Shown here one piece after another: positions 17,594 through 26,970 of a DNA stretch of 50,100 bases. A program made the translations under genes and the position numbers. The notes under the pieces were generated by a model, which ran no database searches, was not told the origin of the DNA, and saw nothing but the letters and a program-made list of their open reading frames with translations. Positions within the stretch are counted from its first letter, which is position 1, and every line of letters begins with the position of its first letter. Source of the DNA: Anaeromassilibacillus sp. An172 (GTDB lineage Bacteria > Bacillota > Clostridia > Oscillospirales > Acutalibacteraceae); contig NZ_NFKS01000024.1 in assembly GCF_002160515.1 (NCBI RefSeq), positions 1 through 50,100 of the forward strand, given 5' to 3'.

Positions 17594-19793
17594 CAAAGTA
17601 GCTTGTTATCGTGATTTCGAGGAGTTAAAAGCTTTAATCGAAAAAAGCATAACACAGGGAAATCAATATGATTTGGAAAAAATTGAAAAGGCGTATAAGT
17701 TTGCTGATGAAGCTCACGGGGATCAGAAACGTGTTTCGGGAGTTCCGTACATTTTACATCCCACATCAGTCGCCTGTATTTTGGTGGAATTGGGAATGGA
17801 TACCGATTCGGTAGTGGCGGCACTTCTCCACGATGTGGTTGAGGATACACCGGTCACTATAGAAGAGGTTACAAAGCTTTTCGGAGAAACCGTTGCAAAC
17901 CTCATTGACGGGGTTACCAAAATATCAAAAATTCCCTATTCCAACCGAGAGGAACAGCAGGCGGAAAACGTCAGAAAAATGCTTATAGCTATGTCGAATG
18001 ACATAAGGGTAATAATCATTAAATTGGCCGACAGACTTCATAATATGCGTACTATGGAGTGTATGAAAGACCAAAAAAGACGTGATAAAGCCCGTGAAAC
18101 CATGGAGGTGTATGCGCCTATTGCTCATCGTCTCGGTATTAAGGCGGTAAAGGAGGAACTTGAGGATTACTCAATTCGTTACCTTGACCCTGTAGGATAT
18201 GCGGAGATAGAACAGGAGCTTGCTCTTACAGCAGACCAGAGAGAAGAATTTTTGAATGATGTAACTCAGAAAATCAAAAAGAAAACCGAGGAGATAATTC
18301 CTAATGTCTTTGTAAGCAGCAGAATTAAGAGTGTTCACAGTATATACAGAAAAACCTATATGCAAGGCAAGACGGTTGACCAGATTTTTGATATATATGC
18401 AGTCAGAGTAATTGTTGATACTGTAAACGACTGTTACAATGTTTTGGGAGTTGTGCATGACCTTTTCCAGCCACTTCCAAACAGATTTAAGGACTATATT
18501 TCCACACCAAAGTCAAACATGTATCAGTCCTTGCATACAACAGTTATAGATAAAAGAGGAATACCTTTTGAAATCCAGATAAGAACATGGGAAATGCATT
18601 ACACAGCTGAATACGGTATTGCAGCCCACTGGAAATATAAGCTTGGACTTAAAGGAAAGAGAAAAGGCGACAGCCTTGATGAAAGTCTTAAAAAAATAAG
18701 ACAGATGATAGAAAGTCAGCTTCAGGAAGCCGACTCCACAAACCTTATTAAAACCATAAAGAACGACCTTGACCCTAACGAGGTTTATGTATTTACACCG
18801 AAGGGTGATGTTATTTCACTTCCTGCCGGCTCAACTGTAATAGATATGGCTTACGCCATACATTCCGGAGTAGGAAACAGCATGATAGGTGCTAAAGCCG
18901 ATAAAAGAATAGTTCCTATTGATTATCAGGTTAAGAACGGTGAGATAATTGAAATTCTCACACAAAAAGAGGGAAGCGGTCCAAAAAGAGACTGGCTGAA
19001 AATTGTAAAAACTTCTCAGGCAAGAACCAAGATAAGAAATTGGTTTAAGCATGAAAAAAGAGATGAAAATATTCTTGAAGGAAAAGCAGAGCTTGAAAAG
19101 GAATTCCGAAAGAATATGATGTATATACCGGAAAAAGAACTTCCGGAATTTTTCGCAAAGATGATGGTGAAGCAGCATTGCAATACAATGGATGATTTCT
19201 ATGCTGCAATAGGATACGGAGGCATACAGCTTTGGAGGCTTATGCCGAGAATAAAAGAGGAATACTCTAAAAAATACAAGAAAACCGAAGAGGATAACAT
19301 AAACGAAATTCTCGAAAAACAGCCGGAAAAGAAAAAGAAAATCAGCTCCGGAATTATTGTTGAGGGTATGGACGATGTTTTGATTAAGCTTTCAAAATGC
19401 TGTAATCCTCTTCCAGGCGACGATATAATCGGATTTATAACACGTGGTTACGGTGTATCAATCCATAAATGCAGCTGCACCAACGTGCCTAAGGACATTT
19501 CAAAGACTGAAGAGCCTGAAAGATGGGTAGAAGCAAGGTGGAGCGACAGCGTAAAGGATACATTCCACGGAACTATTGAAATTCTCTGCGACGGCAGAAC
19601 AGGATATCTTGCAGATTTGGCTGTGCATATTTCAGCAATGCATTTGTCTATACACAGCCTAAATTCACATGAACTAAATGACGGCAGAGCAATCATAACA
19701 TTTACCATAGATGTTAAGAGCATTGACCACATTAACTCTATTGTGGCAAGACTTTCCAACATCAACGGAACAATATCAATTACAAGAAAATAA
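17580..19793 (+). CDS. relA: Bifunctional (p)ppGpp synthetase/hydrolase Rel
   Basis: The long Rel enzyme of the stringent response. Order: HD hydrolase (HPTSVACILVELG...ALLHDVVEDT), synthetase (RIKSVHSIYRK...RFKDYISTPKSNMYQSLHT), TGS (VYVFTPKGDVISLPAGSTVIDMAYAIHSGVG), a Cys-containing region (KLSKCCNPLPGDDIIGFITRGYGVSIHKCSC), and a C-terminal ACT domain. RFKD rather than EXDD and the intact HD motif indicate a bifunctional enzyme. GTG 17577 and ATG 17580 are both possible behind GGAGG. Confidence 0.95.
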   Translation: MGGLNKVACYRDFEELKALIEKSITQGNQYDLEKIEKAYKFADEAHGDQKRVSGVPYILHPTSVACILVELGMDTDSVVAALLHDVVEDTPVTIEEVTKLFGETVANLIDGVTKISKIPYSNREEQQAENVRKMLIAMSNDIRVIIIKLADRLHNMRTMECMKDQKRRDKARETMEVYAPIAHRLGIKAVKEELEDYSIRYLDPVGYAEIEQELALTADQREEFLNDVTQKIKKKTEEIIPNVFVSSRIKSVHSIYRKTYMQGKTVDQIFDIYAVRVIVDTVNDCYNVLGVVHDLFQPLPNRFKDYISTPKSNMYQSLHTTVIDKRGIPFEIQIRTWEMHYTAEYGIAAHWKYKLGLKGKRKGDSLDESLKKIRQMIESQLQEADSTNLIKTIKNDLDPNEVYVFTPKGDVISLPAGSTVIDMAYAIHSGVGNSMIGAKADKRIVPIDYQVKNGEIIEILTQKEGSGPKRDWLKIVKTSQARTKIRNWFKHEKRDENILEGKAELEKEFRKNMMYIPEKELPEFFAKMMVKQHCNTMDDFYAAIGYGGIQLWRLMPRIKEEYSKKYKKTEEDNINEILEKQPEKKKKISSGIIVEGMDDVLIKLSKCCNPLPGDDIIGFITRGYGVSIHKCSCTNVPKDISKTEEPERWVEARWSDSVKDTFHGTIEILCDGRTGYLADLAVHISAMHLSIHSLNSHELNDGRAIITFTIDVKSIDHINSIVARLSNINGTISITRK

Positions 19794-19813
19794 TATTTAA
19801 AGGATGATTTTTA

Positions 19814-20269
19814 ATGTTGGCTGTACTTCAAAGGGTCAGCAATGCCTCTGTAACCGTTGACGGTGAGATTAAGGGGCAGATAAATAAAGGATTTTTAATT
19901 TTACTTGGAGTAAATTCTCAGGATACGGATAAAGATGCGGCGGTTCTCGCCGCAAAAATATCCGGATTGAGGATTTTTACAGATGAAAACGACAAAATGA
20001 ACCTTTCTCTTGAGGATGTAGAGGGTGAAACTTTGGTTATATCCAATTTCACCCTTTGCGCAGATTGCAGGAAAGGCAGAAGACCTAATTTCATAAACGC
20101 CGCAAGACCGGAAACAGCGGAACCTCTTTATGAACTTTTTTGCAGTGAGCTTAAAGCTAACGGAGTTAAAAAGGTTGAAAAGGGAGTATTCGGCGCAGAT
20201 ATGAAGGTTGAACTGCTGAACGACGGACCTGTGACAATAACCATAGATTCAAAGGAGCTGATAAAATGA
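19814..20269 (+). CDS. dtd: D-aminoacyl-tRNA deacylase
   Basis: Removes D-amino acids mischarged on tRNA. The 151 residues contain the N-terminal [18 protein letters not shown], the active-site region [20 protein letters not shown] and the GPVTITIDS tail. The family motif is usually [17 protein letters not shown] is a mild variant. The rel-dtd-MBL hydrolase order is conserved in Firmicutes, and its stop overlaps the next start (ATGA). Confidence 0.93.
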   Translation: MLAVLQRVSNASVTVDGEIKGQINKGFLILLGVNSQDTDKDAAVLAAKISGLRIFTDENDKMNLSLEDVEGETLVISNFTLCADCRKGRRPNFINAARPETAEPLYELFCSELKANGVKKVEKGVFGADMKVELLNDGPVTITIDSKELIK

Positions 20270-20895
20270 TTGATGTAAAGGCATTCACTTTGGGCGACTT
20301 GGCGACAAACTGTTATCTCCTTGAGGAAACAATTTCCGGTGAAATGGCAGTTGTTGATCCCGCAACTGATGAGATTATTCATATTCTCAAAAGCTTAAAC
20401 TGTGATTTTTCAAAAATAAAATATATATTTTTAACCCACGCCCATTTTGACCATATTTATGGTACTGCTCCTCTTAAAGAGCTTACTAATGCAGAAATTG
20501 TAATAAGCCGAGTGGAGAAGCCAAGCCTTGGTGATAATGATATAAACCTTTCAAGCAGCTTTTTGCCGCCAAAGGGTATGGAAGAGATAGTTCCTGATAT
20601 GCTTGTTGATGACGGCAGTATTATTAAGCTTGGAAATACCGATATTAAAATTATGCTTACTCCCGGTCATACAGCAGGTTCAATTTGCCTTTTGTTTGAA
20701 GATAATCTGATTTCAGGAGATACGCTTTTCTGTGAGTCAGTTGGAAGAACAGATTTGCCTACAGGAGATATGAATATGCTTTTAAAATCTCTTGGAAAAA
20801 TTAAAGCTATTGACGGAAACTGTAGAGTTTACCCGGGCCACGGCAGACCTACAACACTTGACCACGAGAGAAAATATAATATATATATGGATTGA
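20266..20895 (+). CDS. MBL-fold metallo-hydrolase (glyoxalase II-like)
   Basis: A 209-residue metallo-beta-lactamase-fold protein with the metal motif THAHFDH, later ligands [15 protein letters not shown] and YPGHGRPT, in the order of the YqgX/GloB-like group. Substrate is unknown; hydroxyacylglutathione or another thioester is possible. It directly overlaps dtd, a conserved pairing. Confidence 0.88.
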   Translation: MIDVKAFTLGDLATNCYLLEETISGEMAVVDPATDEIIHILKSLNCDFSKIKYIFLTHAHFDHIYGTAPLKELTNAEIVISRVEKPSLGDNDINLSSSFLPPKGMEEIVPDMLVDDGSIIKLGNTDIKIMLTPGHTAGSICLLFEDNLISGDTLFCESVGRTDLPTGDMNMLLKSLGKIKAIDGNCRVYPGHGRPTTLDHERKYNIYMD

Positions 20896-20931
20896 TAAAT
20901 TTACAAATTTTTATTACGGAGAATTAAAGGA

Positions 20932-22380
20932 ATGGAAGTATATATCTTTAACCACGATTATTTATATGAACTTGAAAACCTGACAAGGGTGTTTTTCCCC
21001 AACGACAAAATAACGGTTTTGAAATATATGGGTGGAGAAGATATGAAACCACCATTTGTATACACCGCAATAACAGAGGATAAAATGGAAGCAAGACTCT
21101 TCGACGGTGAGTTTGACAAAACCGTAACAGCGCCGCTGACAGATGGTGACGAAGAGCTTGCACTGATGACTCTGGTTTTTGACCTTTTTACTCAATATAC
21201 AGGATATGTTCCTAAGTGGGGACTTCTTACAGGTGTAAGACCCATAAAGCTCATGCGAAGATTAAAGGACGATATGGGTGAGGGAGAGGCAAAAAAATAT
21301 TTCAGAGAAAAGCTTCTTGTAAGCGAAGAAAAAACAGACCTTGCCTGTGAAACCGAAAAGAATGAAAGAAAGATATTAGACCTTTCTCAGAGAAATTCTT
21401 TCAGCCTTTATATTTCAATTCCATTTTGTCCCAGCAGGTGCAGCTATTGTTCCTTTGTTTCACAGTCAGTGGAAAAGGCAAAACACCTTGTAGAACCCTA
21501 TCTTGAATTGCTTGTAAAAGAGATTAAGAAAACTGCGGAAATTGCAGAGAGCTTAAAACTTAATCTGGAAACTGTCTATATAGGCGGAGGTACTCCCACA
21601 ACCTTGTCGGCTGAACAGCTTAAAATCCTGCTGGACGCAATAAAATCCTCTTTTGATTTAAGCAATTGCAGAGAATTTACCGTAGAAGCCGGACGTCCTG
21701 ATACAATAACATTTGATAAGCTTAAAGCTATTTTAGAGGGCGGAGCAGACAGAATCAGCGTTAATCCTCAGACACTTAACGACAATGTACTTGAAAATAT
21801 AGGCAGACGTCATACTGCTCAGCAGGCAATAGACGCCTTTAAGCTTGCCAGACAGGCGGGAGTGGGACATATAAACATGGACCTTATAGCAGGCTTACCG
21901 GGAGATACAATAGAAAGCTTTAGAAGTACACTTGACGGTATATGCGAGCTTGACCCGGAGAGTATAACAGTCCATACTCTCTCCATGAAGAAAAGCTCCG
22001 GACTTACCGCAGAGGGTAAACAGATTTTAAAGCAGGAAGGCATAACCGCTTCACTTATGCTGGAATACACAAAAGAAAAGCTTTCAGCCTTGGGATATAA
22101 GCCCTACTATCTTTACAGACAGAGCCGAATGGTTGGAAATCTGGAAAATGTAGGTTGGGCGAAAGAGGGCTTTGAAAGCAGTTACAATGTGTTTGTAATG
22201 GACGAAACCCATACGGTTTTGGGATGTGGAGCAGGAGCTGTAACCAAGCTTAAAGAGTTCGGAACAGACCGACTGGAAAGAATATTTAATTTTAAGTATC
22301 CATACGAATACAATACAAGATTTGATGAAATAATAGAAAGAAAAAAAGGCATAACCGAATTTTATGCTAAATATTTTTAA
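20932..22380 (+). CDS. hemZ: Radical SAM coproporphyrinogen III oxidase-like protein HemZ
   Basis: A 482-residue protein. The radical SAM cluster motif is CPSRCSYCSF (about residue 167), followed by VYIGGGTPTTLS and INMDLIAGLPGD, typical of HemN/HemZ/HemW relatives. The long N-terminal region before the cluster (about 160 residues) is characteristic of HemZ. A true anaerobic haem role is not established for HemZ proteins, and no other haem genes are nearby. Confidence 0.9.
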   Translation: MEVYIFNHDYLYELENLTRVFFPNDKITVLKYMGGEDMKPPFVYTAITEDKMEARLFDGEFDKTVTAPLTDGDEELALMTLVFDLFTQYTGYVPKWGLLTGVRPIKLMRRLKDDMGEGEAKKYFREKLLVSEEKTDLACETEKNERKILDLSQRNSFSLYISIPFCPSRCSYCSFVSQSVEKAKHLVEPYLELLVKEIKKTAEIAESLKLNLETVYIGGGTPTTLSAEQLKILLDAIKSSFDLSNCREFTVEAGRPDTITFDKLKAILEGGADRISVNPQTLNDNVLENIGRRHTAQQAIDAFKLARQAGVGHINMDLIAGLPGDTIESFRSTLDGICELDPESITVHTLSMKKSSGLTAEGKQILKQEGITASLMLEYTKEKLSALGYKPYYLYRQSRMVGNLENVGWAKEGFESSYNVFVMDETHTVLGCGAGAVTKLKEFGTDRLERIFNFKYPYEYNTRFDEIIERKKGITEFYAKYF

Positions 22381-22400
22381 TATAAAAAGGAGGCAGTAAT

Positions 22401-22775
22401 ATGAGTATTCTTGACGATGTAATGGTAAATGCAAAAGCGGCTATAGATGATTTCGGAAAAAAAGCCACAGATATTGCCGACAGTTCTGTTTTGGCAATAA
22501 GCGCAAACAACATCAAAAACGAGATTGAGAAAAAGTACACGGAGCTGGGCAGAATCTATTATAACGAAGTAAAGTCCGGTTCATTGGATTTGGACGACCT
22601 TGAGGATTTAACAGGGGAAATAGATATACTCATGGAGCAGTTACATGCGGTTCAGGCAAAGCGTGCTTCAATGAGAAACAGAAAAATTTGTCCAAAATGT
22701 AAAAACGCAGTTCCAAAGGATTCAAGCTTTTGCAATAAGTGCGGAGCTTCTCTTGAGGAAGAAAGCGAAGACTAA
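22401..22775 (+). CDS. Coiled-coil zinc-ribbon protein
   Basis: 124 residues: a helical N-terminal part that probably forms a coiled coil (residues 10-90), then a C-terminal zinc ribbon CPKCKNAVPKDSSFCNKCGA with two CxxC pairs. Such proteins are widespread in Clostridia and uncharacterised. AGGAGGC precedes the ATG. It ends the housekeeping unit before a strong terminator. Confidence 0.8.
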   Translation: MSILDDVMVNAKAAIDDFGKKATDIADSSVLAISANNIKNEIEKKYTELGRIYYNEVKSGSLDLDDLEDLTGEIDILMEQLHAVQAKRASMRNRKICPKCKNAVPKDSSFCNKCGASLEEESED

Positions 22776-22832
22776 TTTTAAAACCTGTAATAAAAAGACA
22801 AGTAGTGCATATTTTTTAATAAGCACATAAGA

Positions 22833-22859
22833 GGCGGGCTTTGTGCCCGCCCATTTTTT
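22833..22859 (+). terminator. Strong rho-independent terminator
   Basis: GGCGGGC and GCCCGCC form a 7-bp GC-only stem with a five-base loop, followed by CA and six Ts. It closes the long run that begins at hprK. Confidence 0.85.
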
Positions 22860-22873
22860 ACAGGTGATAAATT

Positions 22874-24652
22874 ATGAAAGTAAAAAATAACAGCGCAAAA
22901 GGCGTGACCTCTAATTTTATAACAGGAGCCTTTCTGCTTACAGGAGCGATGTTTGCGGTAAAAATATGCGGAATGTTTTTCAAAATATTTCTTACACGAA
23001 TTTTCGCCGTTTTCGGAGATGATTTTGCAGGAATAGGCACGGGACTTTTCAGCAACGCTTACGAAATTTACATACCATTGTTTACCATAGCCACAGCGGG
23101 TTTTCCGGTGGCTGTTTCAAGGCTTATTTCGGAAAGCGCCGCAAGGGAGAATTTCCGTGAGGTGCGAAAAATTTTTAAATCCGCAAAGCCATTTTTTGTG
23201 GTCACCGGTTTAATATGCTTTTTGATAATGGCTACGGGCAGCTTTTTTTATGTAAAGCTTATAGAACAGCCCTATGCAATTTACTCAATGCTTGTACTAT
23301 CGCCCACGATTTTTTTCGGATGCGTTGCTTCGGTTTACCGTGGATATTTCGAGGGACTTAGAAACATGTCGCCGACGGCAGTTTCCCAGGTTATAGAGGC
23401 CTTGTGCAAGCTGTTTGTAGGTTTGGGACTTGCCGCCGCAGTGGTATTTGCAGGAACAGCCAATTATCAAAAGACAGGGACTTTTTTCGGAATGACTTTT
23501 GAGTCGGAAGCAGAGGCGGTTAATACTTTGGCTGGAATATCCGTTGCGGCGGCAATCGGAGGAATTACTCTGGGAAGTATTTTTTCCTGTTTGTATCTTA
23601 TCTGCAAATACAGAAAATCAAGGCGAGGTATTCCCCAGGAGTATTATTTAAAACCCATTGAAAGAAAAGAAAGTGAAAGAACCTTTCTTTTGATTTTTAA
23701 AACTGCTATTCCTATAGGCGTAACATCTTTGGTAATGAGCATAAGTTCAACGGTAGATTCAGCCATTATACAGCATGTGATTTATCATACCGCAGTGGAA
23801 AACAGAGAGCAGCTGCTCAGATGTTTTGACGGAGCATTAAACCACACAATACCAGCCATTCCAACGCCGGAAAATCCTATAACCATTCACACCTATCTGT
23901 TCGGATGTTTCAGCTGTAGTTTGACGATAATGCAGCTTATAACAGCCCTTACTCAGGTGCTTGGAACCTGCGCAATGCCAAACGTCACAACGGCTTTTAC
24001 AAAGGGAAGCAAAAGGGAAATAAAGAAATCCATAGAAACAGTGATAAGAATTACAATGGCGATTGTACTGCCTTCGGGGCTTGGATTGTTCTTTTTGTCG
24101 TATCCGATTATGAGTCTGTTTTTCGGCGGAAATGTGGCTGTAATCGGCGCAAAAGTTCTGAAAATTATGGGACTGTCTGTTATATTTATTGCCGCATGTA
24201 CGCCTGTTTGCAGTATGCTTCAGGCAATAGGTAAAATATCACTTCCTCTTAAATTTTTTGTTGTGGGAATGGGAATAAAAATACTTATAAATTACCTATT
24301 TGTGAGAAACGTAAATCTAAATATTCAGGGTGCGGCAGTAGGCTCGCTTCTTGCCTATATATACATCTTTTTCGGGCTTTTTTACTGTCTGTGCAAGCAC
24401 GCAAAAGTAAGGCCTAATCTGCTTAATTGTGTGCTGAAACCCCTTATCTCAGCTATAATATGTTGCTCTTTTGCGGCGGCAATATATAATGTATTTGCCT
24501 CGGTAATGTTTCAAAAAATTGCCGTTTTGTTATCTATTGCTGTTTCTGCGGTGATTTATTCGATATTTTTGGTGCTTTTGCGGACATTTTCTGCCGAAGA
24601 AATGAAAATATTTCCCGGGGGCGAAAAAATCGAAAAACTACTTGAAAAATGA
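22874..24652 (+). CDS. Polysaccharide/lipid flippase of the SpoVB/YabM (MOP) family
   Basis: 592 residues with about fourteen membrane segments, of the Wzx/MurJ/SpoVB group that flips undecaprenyl-linked sugars. Family features include the N-terminal FITGAFLLTGAMFAVKICGMFFKIFLTRIFG-like repeat start, AGFPVAVSRLISE, and PTIFFGCVASVYRGYFEGLRNMSPTAVSQVIEALCK. Sitting upstream of mazG, rqcP, yabP, yabQ, divIC and yabR, it corresponds by position to B. subtilis yabM; SpoVB itself is the related cortex lipid II candidate flippase. Confidence 0.87.
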   Translation: MKVKNNSAKGVTSNFITGAFLLTGAMFAVKICGMFFKIFLTRIFAVFGDDFAGIGTGLFSNAYEIYIPLFTIATAGFPVAVSRLISESAARENFREVRKIFKSAKPFFVVTGLICFLIMATGSFFYVKLIEQPYAIYSMLVLSPTIFFGCVASVYRGYFEGLRNMSPTAVSQVIEALCKLFVGLGLAAAVVFAGTANYQKTGTFFGMTFESEAEAVNTLAGISVAAAIGGITLGSIFSCLYLICKYRKSRRGIPQEYYLKPIERKESERTFLLIFKTAIPIGVTSLVMSISSTVDSAIIQHVIYHTAVENREQLLRCFDGALNHTIPAIPTPENPITIHTYLFGCFSCSLTIMQLITALTQVLGTCAMPNVTTAFTKGSKREIKKSIETVIRITMAIVLPSGLGLFFLSYPIMSLFFGGNVAVIGAKVLKIMGLSVIFIAACTPVCSMLQAIGKISLPLKFFVVGMGIKILINYLFVRNVNLNIQGAAVGSLLAYIYIFFGLFYCLCKHAKVRPNLLNCVLKPLISAIICCSFAAAIYNVFASVMFQKIAVLLSIAVSAVIYSIFLVLLRTFSAEEMKIFPGGEKIEKLLEK

Positions 24653-24700
24653 AGTATTTTAGGTTAAAATGTATGTATTGTTTTTTTAGGGGTGATTGTA

Positions 24701-25498
24701 TTGGATTACATAAAAAAGGATTCATACGGTTTTAACGACCTGGTTGAAATAATGAAAATACTCAGATCCCCCGAGGGCTGTCCCTGGGACCGTGAGCAGG
24801 ACCATAAGAGCATAAGACAGAACTTTATTGAAGAAACTTACGAGGCAATAGAAGCCATCGACACAGAAGATTCAGAGCTTTTAAAAGAGGAACTTGGAGA
24901 CGTTTTGCTTCAGGTTGTTTTTCACTCTGAGATTGAACAGTCACAGGGCGGTTTCAATATAGACGATGTGTGCGACGGTGTCTGCAAGAAACTCATCGTA
25001 AGACATCCACATGTTTTCGGCGATGTTGTTGCCGAAACATCCGATAAGGTGCTCACAAACTGGGACAACATAAAGATGAAAACAAAGTCACAGAAAACTC
25101 AGTCCGACGCTATTGACAGCGTGGCAAAGAGCCTTCCTGCCCTTATGAGAAGCACAAAGGTTCAGCAGAAAGCCGCCAAAGTAGGCTTCGACTGGGACGA
25201 CGTCAACGGAGCAATGGAAAAGGTTTCCGAGGAACTTTCCGAGCTTAAAGAAGCTGTAAAAAGCTCAGACAAAGAAAACATCCACGAGGAATTGGGCGAT
25301 TTGCTGTTTGCAGTGGTAAATGTTTCACGTTTTCTCAAAGAGGACTCAGAAAAAGCCCTTTACGATGCCTGTGACAAGTTCGCCAAGAGATTTCGAAAGG
25401 TTGAAGAGCTTGCTTCCGAAAAGGATATAAATATGAAGGAAGCGGGAATTGAAGTTCTTGATGAACTTTGGGATGAAGCTAAAAAAATCAGTAATTAA
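24701..25498 (+). CDS. mazG: Nucleoside triphosphate pyrophosphohydrolase MazG
   Basis: House-cleaning NTP pyrophosphohydrolase with two MazG folds. The first shows SPEGCPWDREQDHKSIRQNFIEETYEAIEAID and LKEELGDVLLQVVFHSEIE; the second shows KVSEELSELKEAV and IHEELGDLLFAVVNVSRFL, each with the EExxE...ExxD metal pattern. A TTG start at 24701, correctly spaced from AGGGGTG, is preferred to GTG 24692. Corresponds in position to B. subtilis yabN, without that gene's N-terminal methylase domain. Confidence 0.93.
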   Translation: MDYIKKDSYGFNDLVEIMKILRSPEGCPWDREQDHKSIRQNFIEETYEAIEAIDTEDSELLKEELGDVLLQVVFHSEIEQSQGGFNIDDVCDGVCKKLIVRHPHVFGDVVAETSDKVLTNWDNIKMKTKSQKTQSDAIDSVAKSLPALMRSTKVQQKAAKVGFDWDDVNGAMEKVSEELSELKEAVKSSDKENIHEELGDLLFAVVNVSRFLKEDSEKALYDACDKFAKRFRKVEELASEKDINMKEAGIEVLDELWDEAKKISN

Positions 25499-25534
25499 AT
25501 TTTTAATATATATTTGTTTTACGGAGGAAGAATT

Positions 25535-25822
25535 ATGAAAAAAACAGAACTCATTTCAACGGTGGCAGAAAAGTGCGAAGTAAAAAAGCAGGACGCAGAA
25601 AAGATAATCAATGCTGTTTTGGACACAATAGTAGAGACCATTGCTGAAGGTGAGAAAGTTCAGCTTGTAGGTTTTGGTACTTTCGAGCAGAGAACCCGTA
25701 ACGCAAGAACAGGCTGTGACCCAAGAACTAACCAGCCAATCGAAATTGCGGCTTCAAAGGTACCGGCTTTTAAGCCAGGAAGAGCATTCAAGGATGCCGT
25801 AAATAAGGATTCACAGGAGTAA
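25535..25822 (+). CDS. hup: HU family DNA-binding protein
   Basis: A 95-residue histone-like protein: MKKTELISTVAEKCEVKKQDAEKIINAVLDTI helices and the DNA-binding arm VGFGTFEQRTRNARTGCDPRTNQPIEIAASKVPAFKPGRAFKDAV. ATG 25535 behind ACGGAGGAAG is clear. HU coats and bends the nucleoid. It sits between mazG and rqcP, where B. subtilis has no gene, and carries its own terminator. Confidence 0.95.
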   Translation: MKKTELISTVAEKCEVKKQDAEKIINAVLDTIVETIAEGEKVQLVGFGTFEQRTRNARTGCDPRTNQPIEIAASKVPAFKPGRAFKDAVNKDSQE

Positions 25823-25828
25823 TTTTTT

Positions 25829-25859
25829 GGACCGGCATTTTGTCGGTCCTTTGTTTTTT
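25829..25859 (+). terminator. Terminator after hup
   Basis: GGACCG and CGGTCC pair (extendable by a wobble) around a nine-base loop, followed by a TTTGTTTTTT tract. Confidence 0.75.
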
Positions 25860-25935
25860 ATATTTTTAAAAATTTTAAGTTTTAATTAAACAGATGGTTA
25901 TAACATCAAATATGGAAACAAAGAGGAGAAAGAAA

Positions 25936-26175
25936 ATGCGTCTTGATAAATATCTTAAAGTCAGCAGAATTATAAAGAGAAGAACAGTTGCAAATGAGGC
26001 TTGTGACGCAGGCAAGGTTCAGGTAAACGGAAAAATTGCAAGAGCTTCCTATGATGTAAAGGTGGGCGATGTTATAGAAATAGCATTCGGAGCCCGCACC
26101 ATCAAAATTGAAGTGGTAAGTGTTAACGAATACGCAAAAAAAGAGGATGCAGGAAGCATGTATAAAGCGGTTTGA
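25936..26175 (+). CDS. rqcP: S4-domain RNA-binding protein RqcP (YabO)
   Basis: 79 residues of a single S4 domain: MRLDKYLKVSRIIKRRTVANEACDAGKVQVNGKIARASYDVKVGDVIEI. In B. subtilis this protein (YabO/RqcP) works with RqcH in ribosome-associated quality control, aiding alanine tailing of stalled chains. ATG 25936 behind AGAGGAG is preferred to the longer frame from 25894. It heads the rqcP-yabP-yabQ-divIC-yabR run. Confidence 0.9.
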   Translation: MRLDKYLKVSRIIKRRTVANEACDAGKVQVNGKIARASYDVKVGDVIEIAFGARTIKIEVVSVNEYAKKEDAGSMYKAV

Positions 26176-26231
26176 TAATGTAGTTATATAAATTAAATCG
26201 TTTCCATATAATTTACTCAGGAGGCGATTCT

Positions 26232-26510
26232 ATGAACGAAAATAACATACAGACCAAACCACATAACGTTATTATCGACAACCGCAGAAAAATGGAGCTT
26301 ACAGGCGTCCGTGATGTTTCGGGTTTTGACGAGCAGACCGTAAGTCTTATAACCGAAATGGGAGGCCTTGTGATAAAGGGCACAGGACTGCATATAACAA
26401 GGCTGAGCCTTGATACAGGCGATGTAACCGTTGAGGGCAATGTAAACGCCATGCAGTATACAACAGCCGGTACACCCTCAAAGGGTCTTGTTTCCAAGCT
26501 GTTCAGGTAG
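26232..26510 (+). CDS. yabP: Sporulation protein YabP
   Basis: 92 residues with the YabP/YqfC signature HNVIIDNRRKMELTGVRDVSGFDEQTVSLITEMGGLVIKGTGLHITRLSLDTGDVTVEGNVNAMQY. YabP is required in B. subtilis for proper cortex formation. CAGGAGGCG precedes the ATG; yabQ follows 10 bases after its stop, though the ribosome site of yabQ overlaps the yabP end. Confidence 0.93.
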   Translation: MNENNIQTKPHNVIIDNRRKMELTGVRDVSGFDEQTVSLITEMGGLVIKGTGLHITRLSLDTGDVTVEGNVNAMQYTTAGTPSKGLVSKLFR

Positions 26511-26520
26511 GCGGTATCTT

Positions 26521-26964
26521 ATGGAAGTTACTATAGAAATGGAATACCACTGCCTGCTGTGGTCATTTGTGCTGGGAGCTTTTGTGTACGGGGAATATGA
26601 GGTTTTTCGCTTGATACGCAGGATTTTTTCAAATAGCTTTATATCAAATTTTATCTGCGACATTCTATTTATGACTGCGGCAGGTTTTTCGGTCTTTACA
26701 TTTGCTTTGGGATTCAGCAGCGGAGTGGTGCGCTGGTACACAATATTTGCCTGCGCTTTTTCCTTTGCTGTTTTGAGGCTGACCATAGGACAGCTGACCG
26801 GAAAACTGTACGGTTTTATTTTTACAGCTGCGGCAAAAATTTCCGCCGCTGTAAAGAAATTTTTTCAAAAGTTTCTCAAAACACTATTGAAAAATATAAA
26901 CAAAATGTTGTATAATATTGTAAAGGTATATAGAAAGATTTTTTTATCGAAAGGAAAAAGGTGA
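26521..26964 (+). CDS. yabQ: Spore cortex biosynthesis protein YabQ
   Basis: A 147-residue integral membrane protein with about three or four hydrophobic segments and a basic C-terminal tail (KISAAVKKFFQKFLKTLLKN...). Motif LGAFVYGEYEVFRLIRRIF and its place between yabP and divIC identify YabQ, an outer-forespore-membrane protein needed for cortex assembly. ATG 26521 behind AGGTAGGCGG is preferred over the frame from 26488, which overlaps yabP. Confidence 0.88.
   Translation: MEVTIEMEYHCLLWSFVLGAFVYGEYEVFRLIRRIFSNSFISNFICDILFMTAAGFSVFTFALGFSSGVVRWYTIFACAFSFAVLRLTIGQLTGKLYGFIFTAAAKISAAVKKFFQKFLKTLLKNINKMLYNIVKVYRKIFLSKGKR
26887..26916 (+). promoter_or_regulatory. Internal promoter for divIC-yabR
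   Basis: TTGAAA, an 18-base spacer and a perfect TATAAT occur inside the 3' end of yabQ. Such a site would keep the vegetative genes divIC and yabR expressed when the upstream sporulation genes are silent. Confidence 0.6.
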
Positions 26965-26970
26965 AGTCTT

